Assembly: GCF_000350225.1 (NCBI RefSeq)
Contig: NW_005179326.1
Location: 93,954 to 157,953 of the forward strand
Length of the DNA stretch: 64,000 nt
Reading direction: 5' to 3'
Origin: Chondrus crispus
Taxonomy: Eukaryota > Rhodophyta > Florideophyceae > Gigartinales > Gigartinaceae
Part shown: positions 51,849 through 61,716 of the stretch, one piece after another
How the letters are laid out: every line of letters begins with the position of its first letter
How positions within the stretch are numbered: position 1 is the stretch's first letter
Notes under the pieces: generated by a model
The model's input: only the letters and a program-made list of their open reading frames with translations
Told to the model about the DNA's origin: nothing
Database searches by the model: none
Position numbers and translations under genes: made by a program

Positions 51849-52850
51849 TCACTTGGCGATCTTGATCGCCAGAGCGGATAACACGCCAATCATTTTTCCA
51901 CGCTCGTGCATGGCCTGCTTGCGAGTCTCGATCTCACCTAATGATATCTTTTCGTCCAAATCTAGACCCCGGTTCACGGCGTCTTGTGTTTCTTTAAGAC
52001 GAATCTCGTCCAACCTCACCCGCTTCTCCTCCGAATTAAATCGCTTCTCATTAATATTTCGCCTTCTCTTCTCCATCTCCCAACGATGTTTCATGTTCTC
52101 CTTTAAGCTTGTGTTCCTCTCATCATCAGAATCATAAACAAACATTGCCCTATGCCTTTTACGATTCGTTTCAGATCTACTTGGGGACACGCGCAACGAC
52201 CCAGACCCGGCTTTTGCTACTGTATCGTTTATCGATTCACCAACAGCGCCATTTCGGCCCAAAGCAGCATTACTGATACGCTCTCCTGCCTTCAGCAACT
52301 TCTTCTCCCTGTCCGATTTTTCCTTCCGCTCTTCCGTGTTTTCTTCAGCTTTTTCATCCATTTCCAATATGATGTCGTTCAGCAGCGTCTCCGTTTCCCC
52401 GTATACCTCCACCATGCCAGAAGCTGCCACATTGGGCCTAACAACATCCCTCCACCGCGAAACTATCATCTTAAACCGATCTTCAAGCGTCTTTTGCGAA
52501 GAGTGGTCTCTTCCGGCAAGCATAACAGCAGGAACCGCTCCCAAAAATTGTTTATGCGCTTCCTCGAACAAAGGTTCCTTCCTCCCCCAAGCGACCAAGT
52601 GAGCGGAACTGCAAGAAATCGATTTAAGAAGAAGAAGAAGGTCAGCCGCGTCAGAAAAGCGGAAGCGCTTAAGTTTTGTCGGTGCAGGAGACGGTGTGAA
52701 CGTAGGAAGTGAGGCAGATTCATCTCCGGGTGTACTGGTAGTGTCACATGCGGTCGGGGATGGGGATTGGACAACAGACATTTGTAGCGATGGGTGAGGT
52801 TCAGGTGGTATGCTTGATGTGAGGGTGTGATGTGAATGGGTCGTATCCAT
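51849..52850 (-). CDS. SANT/Myb-like protein of the Harbinger-like element, 333 aa
   Basis: ATG at 52850. After a Ser/Pro/Thr-rich N-terminus comes a SANT-like helical domain (about residues 62-140: FSDAADLLLLLKSISC, then LEDRFKMIVSRWRDVV), followed by acidic-basic helical stretches (EENTEERKEKSDREKK, RWEMEKRRRNINEKRF) that should form a coiled coil. Such proteins accompany Harbinger transposases; in that family the SANT partner binds the transposon ends and brings the nuclease to the nucleus. Convergent orientation to the transposase at 50564-51070 fits. The frame is intact. Confidence 0.62.
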   Translation of the reverse strand: MDTTHSHHTLTSSIPPEPHPSLQMSVVQSPSPTACDTTSTPGDESASLPTFTPSPAPTKLKRFRFSDAADLLLLLKSISCSSAHLVAWGRKEPLFEEAHKQFLGAVPAVMLAGRDHSSQKTLEDRFKMIVSRWRDVVRPNVAASGMVEVYGETETLLNDIILEMDEKAEENTEERKEKSDREKKLLKAGERISNAALGRNGAVGESINDTVAKAGSGSLRVSPSRSETNRKRHRAMFVYDSDDERNTSLKENMKHRWEMEKRRRNINEKRFNSEEKRVRLDEIRLKETQDAVNRGLDLDEKISLGEIETRKQAMHERGKMIGVLSALAIKIAK

Positions 52851-53374
52851 TCATGTAATTTAATGACGCGAACGCCACCGCTTCAAAATGGCCAATTTGA
52901 GAGGAGATACATTCTTGACAGAATTTTTTAATTTCGTAAAATATGCACACAACACCGGATCTGTCTCATACAAATTTGTGAAATCTCGTACAATTGGGAC
53001 AGTTGTCCTTCTGGGCCGACTTTCTGAGAAATTTGTACGGGATTTCAGACTCCGTTATCTCTTTACTGATGGCATCAATTCCCGAATCCCCATGGAAACA
53101 ATACTAACATAAATTGTACGAAATATAAACAAAAATTTGTATTTTTGGAATGAGTCAAAATTGAGGAGGTTTGCGCAAATTACTGTAGCACTTTTGTCAC
53201 CTCACACTGGCGATTATCATAAAACTTAAAAGCATGGACCAATTTGGGCCATTGAAGACGCGTTCGAAAGCTGGTATAGCCCTACATCCAGCTGCCGAGT
53301 TTCGCTCTCTGTACATGTTTCAGCTAAAATGCCATTACTTTTTGTGAAATTGAGTCAAAATTGGGAATTTATGG
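52851..53374. other. Flank of the SANT gene with repeated GTACAA motif
   Basis: GAAATCTCGTACAATT (52980-52995), its inverse AATTTGTACGGGATTTC (53029-53045) and TTGTACGAAAT (53114-53124) recur in the AT-rich sequence between the SANT gene and the end block. They could be binding sites of the SANT protein; inference only. Confidence 0.4.
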
Positions 53375-53622
53375 AAGTACCCCACCCCCAGAATTTCCCC
53401 CGCAAATTCTGGACGTCGGCGCACGCACTGCCGCGGCTATCATTAAGCAATTAAGGCTACACGTGCCATGGAAGTACAGTGCATACAACACTTTCTCCGC
53501 CGTTGTGAGAGGGCACAAGGCCAGAAGACTAAGTTGAAAAGACGCCTCACACTCATGCTCATATCATCTTTATCACAGGGTATCATAGGGGCATATCCTA
53601 ACGCATTCGGTTGATTTCACGC

Positions 53623-56600
53623 TTACACGTGGAGTGGGTGGACAACGTCTGTGGCATGCGCCGGCATGCGGGTGAGGATGGAGGTGGCCGCAGTAGACCA
53701 TATTGCGTAGCTGAGACGTTGTTGGATCTGAGTCTTGGCTGCAGCAAAGGAGCAGTGACCGCGGTAGGCAATCGATTTTGAGAGTTCATCAAGGACACGC
53801 ACTGAGCATGCAGAGGGGGCTCCAAGGGTGTCAAATGCTAGCGGGACGAAGTGCCAGTCGAGCTCAGGAGTGGGGGCGTCCATGGCGATGTGCAACGCAT
53901 CATGTACCGTGCGTTTGAGGGCTGCAAGTTTTGCGCAGTGCCCATCTTCAGCGGCCGCGGCGGGGTATTGAGCAGCTTTTCGCAGAACGGCTTGGGCATA
54001 CGGACTGCGAACGGTTACATCATAGGCGGTAGGCTTTTCGGGTAACGCGTCCGGTGGTGGAGGAGAAGATTGGACTAGCACATCAGCTGGGCGGTGTTGT
54101 GTATGGGGGATCAGAAACGGAACTTCGATCTTGCATTCCCTTCCAGCTGCACGGAATAAATGTCGCACTAGCGTGGATCGAACTGCATTATGGCGATGGA
54201 TGATGCCAAATCCATGCTTACACTGCGTTGCGTGATCACCCCTAAAATCCATTCGTTTGCTGCAATGAGGACATATCAATGGCAGGATCGAATCTTCATA
54301 CACAGGAACATCGAGGTGGCGCCTGAGCATGACAGACCATTGAGCGCTGTGAACTGTAGACGTCAGCGATGAGTGGGCATTAAGGAAGGCAGAGGCACCT
54401 GATGCCATCAAAGAATGATACCGCACTCGACGCCTGACCGTGGATGTACTGTGCGCGGAGGGATTGGGTTGTGCACTCCACAGTTCGTGTTTCCAGTATC
54501 GGTTAGCCGCGGCTTGATGAATGAGCTGAAATAAGTAGTGATTGATTCGTTCAGGTCGTTCTATAAGCGTCTCTGGCTCTAAGAAGCCGAGATCATAATC
54601 GTCGGTCATAAGCAGCGGGTTATAGCTTTCAGGGCGCAGGGAAGGCGGGAGAGTGGAAACCATTCCGTGAAGGGGAGCGCGGGCTATACGGCGGTATGCT
54701 TGCACTGAGGGAAAGTTACTTCCCCTCACGCGTGACGGAGCGGAGTCGATCAGGGTGGCAGCATAGGATGAATCAAGAAGCGGTTTCATTCCGATGAGAC
54801 CCTGTCCACCGAAGCGAAAGGGAAGGCGTATTTGAGATGTGACTGAGGTAGACAGCGGGATATTGTTGAAACGGGAATAAGCTCGAATTTGCGAGTCATC
54901 AAACAGCATGGCAAACGGCTCCGAGACCTTTGGCGGGATTAGTCGGAACATATGATGCATACGGCACACCGACGCTGTCACACGGTGTAAGTGAAATTTT
55001 GTGCGATCATCATCAATGTCGCTTATCAGTGTCAGGGTGTTGTCGCACTGCAGCAATTTGTCTTTCATGTGGCGTGTCATGAAAGACAAATTGCCAATCG
55101 GCGAACCGAGAAGCGAAATTCCCTCACTCGATATGTTGGGAGCGGGTAGGACTGAAGTGAGGGACTGCGGAGGGACGGAGGGAATATTAGGCCAGTACAT
55201 TCTTGTCTTGGACTTGTTTATGAAAAACTGGTGCCACGGACCTTCAGAAATGAGGAGACGTAGTGCGTGAAGAACTTGGGGGAGGGGTCCAGCTAGAGTG
55301 CCATCGTCTGCGTACCAACGATTTATGGCCAAGTTGCAGGTTTCGGAGATGCGGCGGACAAGGGGCTGAATAGCAAGGGAAAATAAAAGCATGCTTGGGG
55401 GGTCGCCCTGCTGTGTTCCCTCCTGACTGTGTATGATTCGCGGTGGTGTGGACGGGAGGACTAGCTGTGGAACTGTGTGCCCATATACAATGTTGCAGAA
55501 CCGGGCTAACGAAGGCACCTGACTAGGGAGCGAGTGGAGTATTTGTTCTCGAGAAAATGAGTTGAATGCGTTGCCTGCATCAATGGACACTATGACGAAT
55601 TCCGGATCGTCGGAATGTCGTCCGGCTAGCATCCGAGCGTCATGGACGAGCGCATCCATGCCATTTTGCACGCTGTTCGCTAGCTGTTCCGGGTGGAGGT
55701 AGTCACGAGTGTCAGATATGGCTGCACCAGGGAGGACTTTCATGACGAGGCGCCTGAAGCACTGGCCTATAGCTATCGGCCGGATTTTTGATGGGCGCTG
55801 TTGTATGGGGAGTACTGTGGCAGCAGCAATCAGTGGCATTGTGGCTTCGGGGACGTCACCGCTCGCCAAGCGGCGGACCAGGCGCGTGAGAGTGCCCAGG
55901 CCCGTTATGCCAGCCGCGGGACTGACAGGCGACTTGGCTAGGAGATGTAGTAGGCGTGGGGACATGCGATCTGGTCCGGCAGCAGAGTGGGGGCTCAAGC
56001 GTTGGACAGCGCGCATTATTGAATTTTCCTCCACCTGCGGGGCAGGGGGTAGGTCAGACAACGGAATGGGAGAAACTGGGTGTCCGGGTTGGGGATGTAA
56101 CGCTTTAAGGGTGGTCAGGGTGGTGGGGTCATCCAGATTGGCAAGCGGAGAGTTGGTGAGCGCACGCAGAGCGCGCGAGTAATGGGCTTGCGACGCGAGG
56201 CGCGTAGCACGGGCAGTACGCCGGGCGCGTGTGGTCGGGGGGGCAGAACGTCGCGGGTGGCGTTCGTGCCATTCCTGACGGGTATGGTGCGCTTCGAGGG
56301 CTTCATGCCATAGCGCTGGCCATTGCAGCATTGAGCCAGCACGGCGGATACGGGAGAAAAGAGCCTTTAGTTGACCAGATTTGGTGCGCCAGCCGGGTTC
56401 CCTCTGAAAGCGCGACGGAGAACTACTGTCGGAAACATGTGGAGGCGGAGGAAAGCCTTGTGAGTGTCTACTGGATCTGTGCAAGAAGCTGCACGGTCGA
56501 CGAGGTTCTTGAAAAGAAGGAGGACGCGGGGGAGACAGACGCCAGGAATAGAGGTGAATATGTCTGATGGCCGGATGGGAGATCTGAGAAGGTCCTCCAC

Positions 56601-57153
56601 TGAGGGCAAGCGGAAGTTGGGGTGGAGATGTGGATACAGTGAACTGGCAGGCGGAGCATTCGGGGCAACGGGATGAGTCACAGGAACGCTCATGATGGCT
56701 GCGACGTCGGATCGGGCCGACGAGGGCGCTGCGCGGCCTGAGACACCCTACGCCGGGTGCTTGGAGATAGATGCCTTTTCTGTACGGTCTTAGAGGGTCC
56801 AGGGGCAAGGGTAGATGGGGGACTGGGGTGCTTTCGTGCGTCAGGGACGAGGTGGATACTGGTATCGGCGAGCTGGAGACGTTGGGGGGGCAGAGGGCTT
56901 GGGGTGGCCATACCAATGGGTGTGGGGTCAGTTGAATCGAGGACTGGGGAGCGCACTGTGCGTGAGCGTGAGTTTGTGAGCCGGCTGGGGCTGCATGAGT
57001 GGCCAAAGGCGACACTGCAGCATCAGAGGGTGGGGCAGCCGTCATGTCGGGCGCCGGGTTCGAAGAGGGCCGGTATGAGGTTGTGGAGTAGGCAGCAGGT
57101 GGTGCAGTTAGGTCGTGGGTCCCCATTTGGGTATCAGGGGGGAGGTAGGGCAT
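53623..57153 (-). CDS. Non-LTR retrotransposon RT with restriction-like endonuclease, 1176 aa
   Basis: ATG at 57153, stop at 53623. Residues 1-330 are Pro/Ser/His-rich. The RT domain spans about 370-700: SAAGPDRMSPRLLHLL, SKIRPIAIG, FVIVSIDAGNAFNS (Asp), EGTQQGDPPSMLLFSLA, WYADDGTLAG (Y614-D617). The C-terminal part has a zinc motif CPHCSKRMDFRGDHATQCKHG with H..RH.. (about 961-990), then R-P-A-D (1021-1024) and YDVTV (1044-1048), the K/PD-D order of a restriction-like endonuclease. This combination is that of R2-like site-specific or Utopia/Hero-type elements. Target-primed reverse transcription is the expected mechanism. Catalytic residues are intact; its 5' ORF (57108-58185) is frameshifted. 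Confidence 0.8.
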   Translation of the reverse strand: MPYLPPDTQMGTHDLTAPPAAYSTTSYRPSSNPAPDMTAAPPSDAAVSPLATHAAPAGSQTHAHAQCAPQSSIQLTPHPLVWPPQALCPPNVSSSPIPVSTSSLTHESTPVPHLPLPLDPLRPYRKGIYLQAPGVGCLRPRSALVGPIRRRSHHERSCDSSRCPECSACQFTVSTSPPQLPLALSGGPSQISHPAIRHIHLYSWRLSPPRPPSFQEPRRPCSFLHRSSRHSQGFPPPPHVSDSSSPSRFQREPGWRTKSGQLKALFSRIRRAGSMLQWPALWHEALEAHHTRQEWHERHPRRSAPPTTRARRTARATRLASQAHYSRALRALTNSPLANLDDPTTLTTLKALHPQPGHPVSPIPLSDLPPAPQVEENSIMRAVQRLSPHSAAGPDRMSPRLLHLLAKSPVSPAAGITGLGTLTRLVRRLASGDVPEATMPLIAAATVLPIQQRPSKIRPIAIGQCFRRLVMKVLPGAAISDTRDYLHPEQLANSVQNGMDALVHDARMLAGRHSDDPEFVIVSIDAGNAFNSFSREQILHSLPSQVPSLARFCNIVYGHTVPQLVLPSTPPRIIHSQEGTQQGDPPSMLLFSLAIQPLVRRISETCNLAINRWYADDGTLAGPLPQVLHALRLLISEGPWHQFFINKSKTRMYWPNIPSVPPQSLTSVLPAPNISSEGISLLGSPIGNLSFMTRHMKDKLLQCDNTLTLISDIDDDRTKFHLHRVTASVCRMHHMFRLIPPKVSEPFAMLFDDSQIRAYSRFNNIPLSTSVTSQIRLPFRFGGQGLIGMKPLLDSSYAATLIDSAPSRVRGSNFPSVQAYRRIARAPLHGMVSTLPPSLRPESYNPLLMTDDYDLGFLEPETLIERPERINHYLFQLIHQAAANRYWKHELWSAQPNPSAHSTSTVRRRVRYHSLMASGASAFLNAHSSLTSTVHSAQWSVMLRRHLDVPVYEDSILPLICPHCSKRMDFRGDHATQCKHGFGIIHRHNAVRSTLVRHLFRAAGRECKIEVPFLIPHTQHRPADVLVQSSPPPPDALPEKPTAYDVTVRSPYAQAVLRKAAQYPAAAAEDGHCAKLAALKRTVHDALHIAMDAPTPELDWHFVPLAFDTLGAPSACSVRVLDELSKSIAYRGHCSFAAAKTQIQQRLSYAIWSTAATSILTRMPAHATDVVHPLHV

Positions 57154-58185
57154 GGGTGTGACGTCGGGAGAGAAGTTGTCTGAGAAGAGGGACGCGGCGT
57201 GTGGTCCTTTGGGACTGTTTCGAGGGCAGCATACAGGTTACTGGCGGTCGTTTGGAGAGCACCAGCTAGGGCGTTGCGAAAACGCATGGGTACGGATGTC
57301 GCTGTGTTGCGTCGCAACAGGCGATAGGACTCAAGGGTGAGGCGACGGGCCACCCCGGCAGCCGGGGAGGGAGAAAGGTTCTGGGCAGTGTCCAGGAGCG
57401 GGGCTGTGAGGATTTGGAGGTCTTGGTATACGAGGCGGGTGTGGGCTAGTACGCGCTTGAGGGCGTAGGTATCAGAAGCCGCAAGGTAGATGTAAGTCCA
57501 ACATCCCACGCCCGGGGTGATGACATGCGCGGAAGGGTGGCTGGAGCAAGTCGAGCGCCTAGGCGGAGAGCTTCTTGGGTGGCTTCAAATGACACAAAGG
57601 CGCCGTGAGGTGAAGAGGTGGGGGCGATAGCCAGGGCCGTGATCGCAGGAGGTGGCGCCTCCGGGGTCCCTGTGTGGGGGCCAAGGCTAACGAGGACATC
57701 GACGGTGCGCACCAGGGCGCGGGCTGTTGCCAGGTCAGCGGGCGAAGCATTGCCAGGGACTGAGACAAGGGCTTGGGCAGATGCCAGCGTGAGCACTGGT
57801 GCGCGGGTGTTCACAGGCACATGTAGCAGGTCGAAGCTGGGAGGTTCAACCAGAGAAAACCTAGGGGCAGAACGATGGAGAGGGCGGGGGTCGGAGGCAC
57901 GGATGCCGGCGCGGGCGACAGCAGCCCAGGACCGCTCTTGGCCTGGGGCTTCCTCGCGCGGGTGTGGAGGAGGGGGCGACGTAAGAGCGACTCTCGGCAG
58001 CGGGACGACGGCAGGTTCGAGGGGAGGAACCTGCACGGGATGGGGCGGGGTCGGGGCGGCCGCAGAGGCCACGCATACCGGCAGCGCGCTCGTGCGGCGA
58101 AATACTGCTGCTGGGTGCGAGGCTCCCGGCTCCTGGACCGCCAGCGCGGCGCTGACGACCCTGGATGGGTACTGCACGAGGTCAT
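57108..58185 (-). pseudogene. Upstream ORF of the non-LTR element, frameshifted
   Basis: Two open pieces lead into the RT ORF. 58185-57446 (no ATG in the main frame; an ATG at 58185 is in another frame) is Pro/Ala-rich with a region (LATARALVRTVDVLVSLG, HGAFVSFEATQEALRLG) that looks like a folded RNA-binding-type fold. 57509-57108 continues in the next frame (WTYIYLAASDTYALKRVLAHTRLVYQDLQ, then YRLLRRNTATSVPMRFRNALAG). It overlaps the RT start. Together they resemble an ORF1-type nucleic-acid-binding protein, or an N-terminal extension of the RT protein, broken by one frameshift near 57509. No family named. Confidence 0.45.
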
Positions 58186-58331
58186 GTCATCAAGACACTA
58201 GGCGCAAAGCGTATGGCACAGGAGGCAAACGCAATTCGGAAATTTTACGCAGTATGACGTATTCTTCAACGTGAGACAGACACCTCAACTGGGGCGCTCC
58301 TCGGCATCGATAAATTCCTCCACGTGGCCAC

Positions 58332-59801
58332 CTATTTCCCCAATCCCTCTTCAAATTCCTCACGATACCCGAAGCCGATCAACTCCACCTCCTCCACCTC
58401 CTTCTCCCTCGCCGCCTCGCCCAAGCGCCCGATCTGAAACGCCGACGTGAACAAGTCCACCTCGGACACGACATTCCTCGCGTCATACCTCACCATATCC
58501 CTGCTCTCAACCCCTCCCTCTTCCAACGCTTGCACCACCCTCTTCCTCACGCTTCCCGCCCGACACTCCTCCGTCACCGTCGCCCAGTCCACGCCCCGGA
58601 ACCACCGATGCCTTTTCACGCCCGCCAGCCCCAGCCGCTTGCCTGCATCCTTGCACAGCATCCCTCGCAACAGCCCCGCCGCCTCCTCGCCCACCTCGCC
58701 CGGAATCACCAGCTCCTCGTTCTGGGTCGCCTGAAACACCGCCCGCGCGTTCCGCGTCGAGACGTTCCTCCCGAACGGGTAACTCCCAGTCAGCATCACA
58801 AACAACGTCACCCCCAGCGCCCACACATCCGACGGAGCGCCGTACCCGCGCCGCGCATCCTGCCTCCCCGTCAGCTTCTGCGGGCACATGAACCGTCTCG
58901 TCCCGACAAAGCTATACGCCCTCCCCACAATCTTAAACTCCTCCTCCTCGCTGTCCTCTCCGGAAGACCCCTCCCTCTCTACCCGCAGTTCCTTTGCGAG
59001 CGCAAAGTCCGTCAGCCTCACGTGCCCCTCTCTCGTCAGCAGCACGTTTGCCGGCTTGACATCGCGATGCAGAAACCCCATGCGGTGGCACTCCTCGACT
59101 GCGAGTACGATCTCCGAGAAGACGTCCCTCGCCACGTCCTCGGGCAGGCGTCCCTTCGGCATGCGCTGCAGCACGTCCTCGAGGTCTCCGAAGCGCCCAA
59201 ACTCGAGGACGAAGCAGAAGTGGTCGGCGGTCTCGAACGCGTCCACGAGCTTGACGACGAAGGCGCAGGCGGCGCTGGCCGCGCCGCCCAGCACGAGGCG
59301 CTCCGCGACCAGGCGGCGCAGCTTGCCCTGCGACGCGCGCACGTCGACCTTGGCCACGGTCTTGAGCGCGAGCAGGCGGCCGTCGGCCTTGCGCATGACG
59401 CGGTGCACGGCGCCGGACGCGCGGTGGTCGAGCTCGTGCACGAGCCCGTAGCGGTGGATGCCGGAGCGGTCGGCGGCGACGGCGCGCGCGGCGTGGCGCA
59501 CGAAGACGTCGCGCGCGGGCGGCGAGCGGAAGGTCAGGCGCGGGTACGACGACGAGCCCAGCACGGCCGCGCGCGAGCCGTGCGCGGACGGCAGCAGCGA
59601 CGCGCTCAGGTGGATGTGCACGTCAGGCGAGGTGGGGGCCGCGTGCGCGTGGCGAGAGAGAAGCAGGATCGGCCCGCGCAGCTGGAGGTGGCGCCGCGTG
59701 CGCGTGAAGGGGGAGGGCGAGTAGTGCACGAGCTGCGAGGAGAGGGCAGGCAGGTGCGGGAGCAGGTGGTGGCGCCGGGAGCGGAGGTGCTTGGGAGCCA
59801 T
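58332..59801 (-). CDS. AGC-like protein kinase with DFA motif, 489 aa
   Basis: The ATG at 59801 (MAPKHLRSRRHH) is chosen; the open frame upstream begins only with GTG and is purine/pyrimidine-skewed. Residues 1-115 resemble a PH-like lead (LQLRGPILLLSR, then a basic strand region). Kinase: a poor glycine loop (HRASGAVHRV), Lys147 (LALKTVAK), HRD245-247 in HRDVKPANVLL, then D-F-A at 265-267 in place of D-F-G, and CPQ in place of A-P-E. The tail ends IGFGYREEF, which has the shape of the AGC hydrophobic motif F-x-x-F-S/T-Y but with Gly at the phosphorylation site. All three acid/base catalytic residues remain, so activity is possible. No intron. It lies in tandem with a paralogue at 60358-61716. 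Confidence 0.82.
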   Translation of the reverse strand: MAPKHLRSRRHHLLPHLPALSSQLVHYSPSPFTRTRRHLQLRGPILLLSRHAHAAPTSPDVHIHLSASLLPSAHGSRAAVLGSSSYPRLTFRSPPARDVFVRHAARAVAADRSGIHRYGLVHELDHRASGAVHRVMRKADGRLLALKTVAKVDVRASQGKLRRLVAERLVLGGAASAACAFVVKLVDAFETADHFCFVLEFGRFGDLEDVLQRMPKGRLPEDVARDVFSEIVLAVEECHRMGFLHRDVKPANVLLTREGHVRLTDFALAKELRVEREGSSGEDSEEEEFKIVGRAYSFVGTRRFMCPQKLTGRQDARRGYGAPSDVWALGVTLFVMLTGSYPFGRNVSTRNARAVFQATQNEELVIPGEVGEEAAGLLRGMLCKDAGKRLGLAGVKRHRWFRGVDWATVTEECRAGSVRKRVVQALEEGGVESRDMVRYDARNVVSEVDLFTSAFQIGRLGEAAREKEVEEVELIGFGYREEFEEGLGK

Positions 59802-60357
59802 GTTTGGTGCGGTGGAAGAGGGAGGGGAGGAGGGGAGGAGAGAAGTGGGTGCCGCTGTTGCATATGGGGGAGGGGGGGGGGGCCCGGAGAGAAGATGGGG
59901 GGAGAGGAGGGGCAGGTAAGAGGGCACGGACAGGTTTGGGAACGGGGGAGCAGGGCGGGTAAGGGGGGCAATGAATGCTCTCTGTCAGAAGGCGTAGGTG
60001 GATTGCAGGTGATTGTAGCGCACTGTATTCTCGCGGCACTATCCGCAACATACAGGAGGGGAGTTTTTCGGTTGTTTTCAGGTCGGGCGCGTGCGCGCGA
60101 GCCGTTTCTTTTTCGATAGCGCTACTCTGCGCGTACTAGCTGTCGCTGCTTGGAGTGGGGCCTGGCTGTAAGGAGGTAGGGAATATATCTCGTGTATGTG
60201 ATACCGGATCCGACAGTTCGGCAGCGTGCTGCAAAGCCATTGGCCGGCACAGGTGCCTGACGGACAATCACACATTCGTTGTTCCTGCCGCGCCTCTTCA
60301 GATTAGTCCTTCAGTCATTTACGTGTAAAAGTGTCAGAAACGCTCAGTTAGCTCGGC
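59802..60357. other. Intergenic region between the two kinases
   Basis: 556 bp, with a pyrimidine-rich leader on the minus strand next to the downstream kinase. No element recognised; it should contain its promoter and the terminator of the other kinase. Confidence 0.4.
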
Positions 60358-61716
60358 TCAGGCGACGTACCCGAACCCAAGTAAGCTCATATTATCCAGC
60401 CCCGTACCGGCATCCTCGATCTCAGTGGCGGTCTCCCCCACCTCCGTCACTTCCCCCTCCGCCTCCAGGCCACGCCCCTCGCCAACCGCCTCCCAGTCGA
60501 CATCGCCCAGCCACTCGCTCCTTTTCACTTCCCCCAGGTCCCACCGGTCCAGTGCGTCGCGGTCCAGCATGCCCTCGAGCAGCTCGCCCACGCTCCCCTC
60601 CGGAAACGCGACTTCCTCCTCGCGGATCGCCTCCGCCAACGCGCGCCAGTCACCCTTTGGCACGCGCCCGCCCACGGGGTACCTTCCGGTCACCATGAGG
60701 TACAGCGTCACCCCGAGCGCCCACACATCCGCGGACGCCCCATACCCCCTTCCCCTCCCCGCGCGCACGACCTCGGGCGCCATGAACTTGCGCGTCCCCA
60801 CGAAGCTCTCGCTCCTTCCCACGAGGCGCCACGCGCGCCCCTCCTCGCTCTCGCTCCCCGACTGGTCCTCCTCCACGCGCTTCTCCACGCGCTTGGCCAG
60901 CCCGAGGTCGCCGAGCTTGACGTGCCCATCGGCGCCCACGAGCACGTTGGCCGGCTTCATATCGCGATACAGAAAGCCCATCTCGTGCGCCTCCTCCAGC
61001 GCGAGCACGAGCTCCGCGAAGACCGTCTTCGCCTCCTCCTCCCGCAGCTTCCCGCCCTTCCGGCGGATGTACTCCCCTAGGTCGCCGCGCTCGGCAAGCT
61101 CGGTGACGAAGCACAGGTGCGACGGTGTCTCGAACGCGTCGACCAGGCGGACGACGAAGCGGGCGTCGCGTCGCGCGGCTTCCGCTAGCGCGACGCGCTC
61201 GCCGACGACATTGTCGAGCTGCGCGTCCGACGCGAACGCGTACGCCTTCGGGATGGCCTTGAGCGCGAGGCGCCTGCCGTCTCTCCTGCGCACGACGCGG
61301 TACACGGCGGCCGACGCGCCGCGGCCGAGCAGGCGCTCGACGGTGTACAGGCCGCGGAGGCGGTCCGGCGCGGCGGCCGCGCATGCGCGCGCGGCGGCCG
61401 ACAGGAAGGCGTCGCGCGCGCGGCGCGAGGAAAACCACAGGCGGCGCGCCACGCCCGGCAGCGCGACGGCCGTCGCCGCGTGCGGCGCGGGCGGCGCGGA
61501 CGCCGACAGCGGGCGCACCAGGCGCGCGTCGGCCAGAGAGGTCGACGAGGTGGAGGGGGCGAAGAGAAGAAGCACGGAGCCGCGCAGCTCCAGACGGCGG
61601 GTGTGGCGCGCGAACGGCGTGGCGCAGAAGTGCACCGGGGCGGTGAAGACCGGGGCCAGGCGGCGCAGCAGCTCGCGCGAGTAGGTGGGCGATGGGGGCC
61701 GTTTCTGCCTCGGCAT
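60358..61716 (-). CDS. AGC-like protein kinase with YRD/DLG motifs, 452 aa
   Basis: ATG at 61716. N-terminal PH-like lead (LELRGSVLLLFAPS ... ARRLWFSSRRARDAFLSAAA) as in the paralogue. Kinase: glycine loop GRGASAAVYRV, Lys153 (LALKAIPK), Y-R-D at 250-252 (YRDMKPANVLV), D-L-G at 270-272, A-P-E intact (FMAPEVV). The variant HRD to YRD is usual in AGC kinases and DLG occurs in some. The tail ends MSLLGFGYVA, an AGC hydrophobic motif with Gly for the phospho-Ser/Thr. The paralogue at 58332 has the same lead and tail but lost more of the activation segment, so the pair looks like a tandem duplication with one copy drifting. Substrate unknown. Confidence 0.85.
   Translation of the reverse strand: MPRQKRPPSPTYSRELLRRLAPVFTAPVHFCATPFARHTRRLELRGSVLLLFAPSTSSTSLADARLVRPLSASAPPAPHAATAVALPGVARRLWFSSRRARDAFLSAAARACAAAAPDRLRGLYTVERLLGRGASAAVYRVVRRRDGRRLALKAIPKAYAFASDAQLDNVVGERVALAEAARRDARFVVRLVDAFETPSHLCFVTELAERGDLGEYIRRKGGKLREEEAKTVFAELVLALEEAHEMGFLYRDMKPANVLVGADGHVKLGDLGLAKRVEKRVEEDQSGSESEEGRAWRLVGRSESFVGTRKFMAPEVVRAGRGRGYGASADVWALGVTLYLMVTGRYPVGGRVPKGDWRALAEAIREEEVAFPEGSVGELLEGMLDRDALDRWDLGEVKRSEWLGDVDWEAVGEGRGLEAEGEVTEVGETATEIEDAGTGLDNMSLLGFGYVA

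Larger units (their letters stand above)
50363..53488. mobile_element. Harbinger-like DNA transposon with nested solo LTR
   Basis: A DDE transposase (plus) and a SANT ORF (minus) converge. The outer blocks 50363-50534 and 53375-53488 are exactly those that occur fused at 10333-10612. Between the two genes a solo LTR with its own perfect target duplication has been inserted. Terminal inverted repeats were not found, so limits are those of the shared blocks. Confidence 0.65.

Noticed and set aside
58530-60119. 529-aa plus-strand ORF opposite the first kinase
   Set aside because: Antisense to a clear kinase in GC-rich codons; Arg/His/Pro-rich without a domain.
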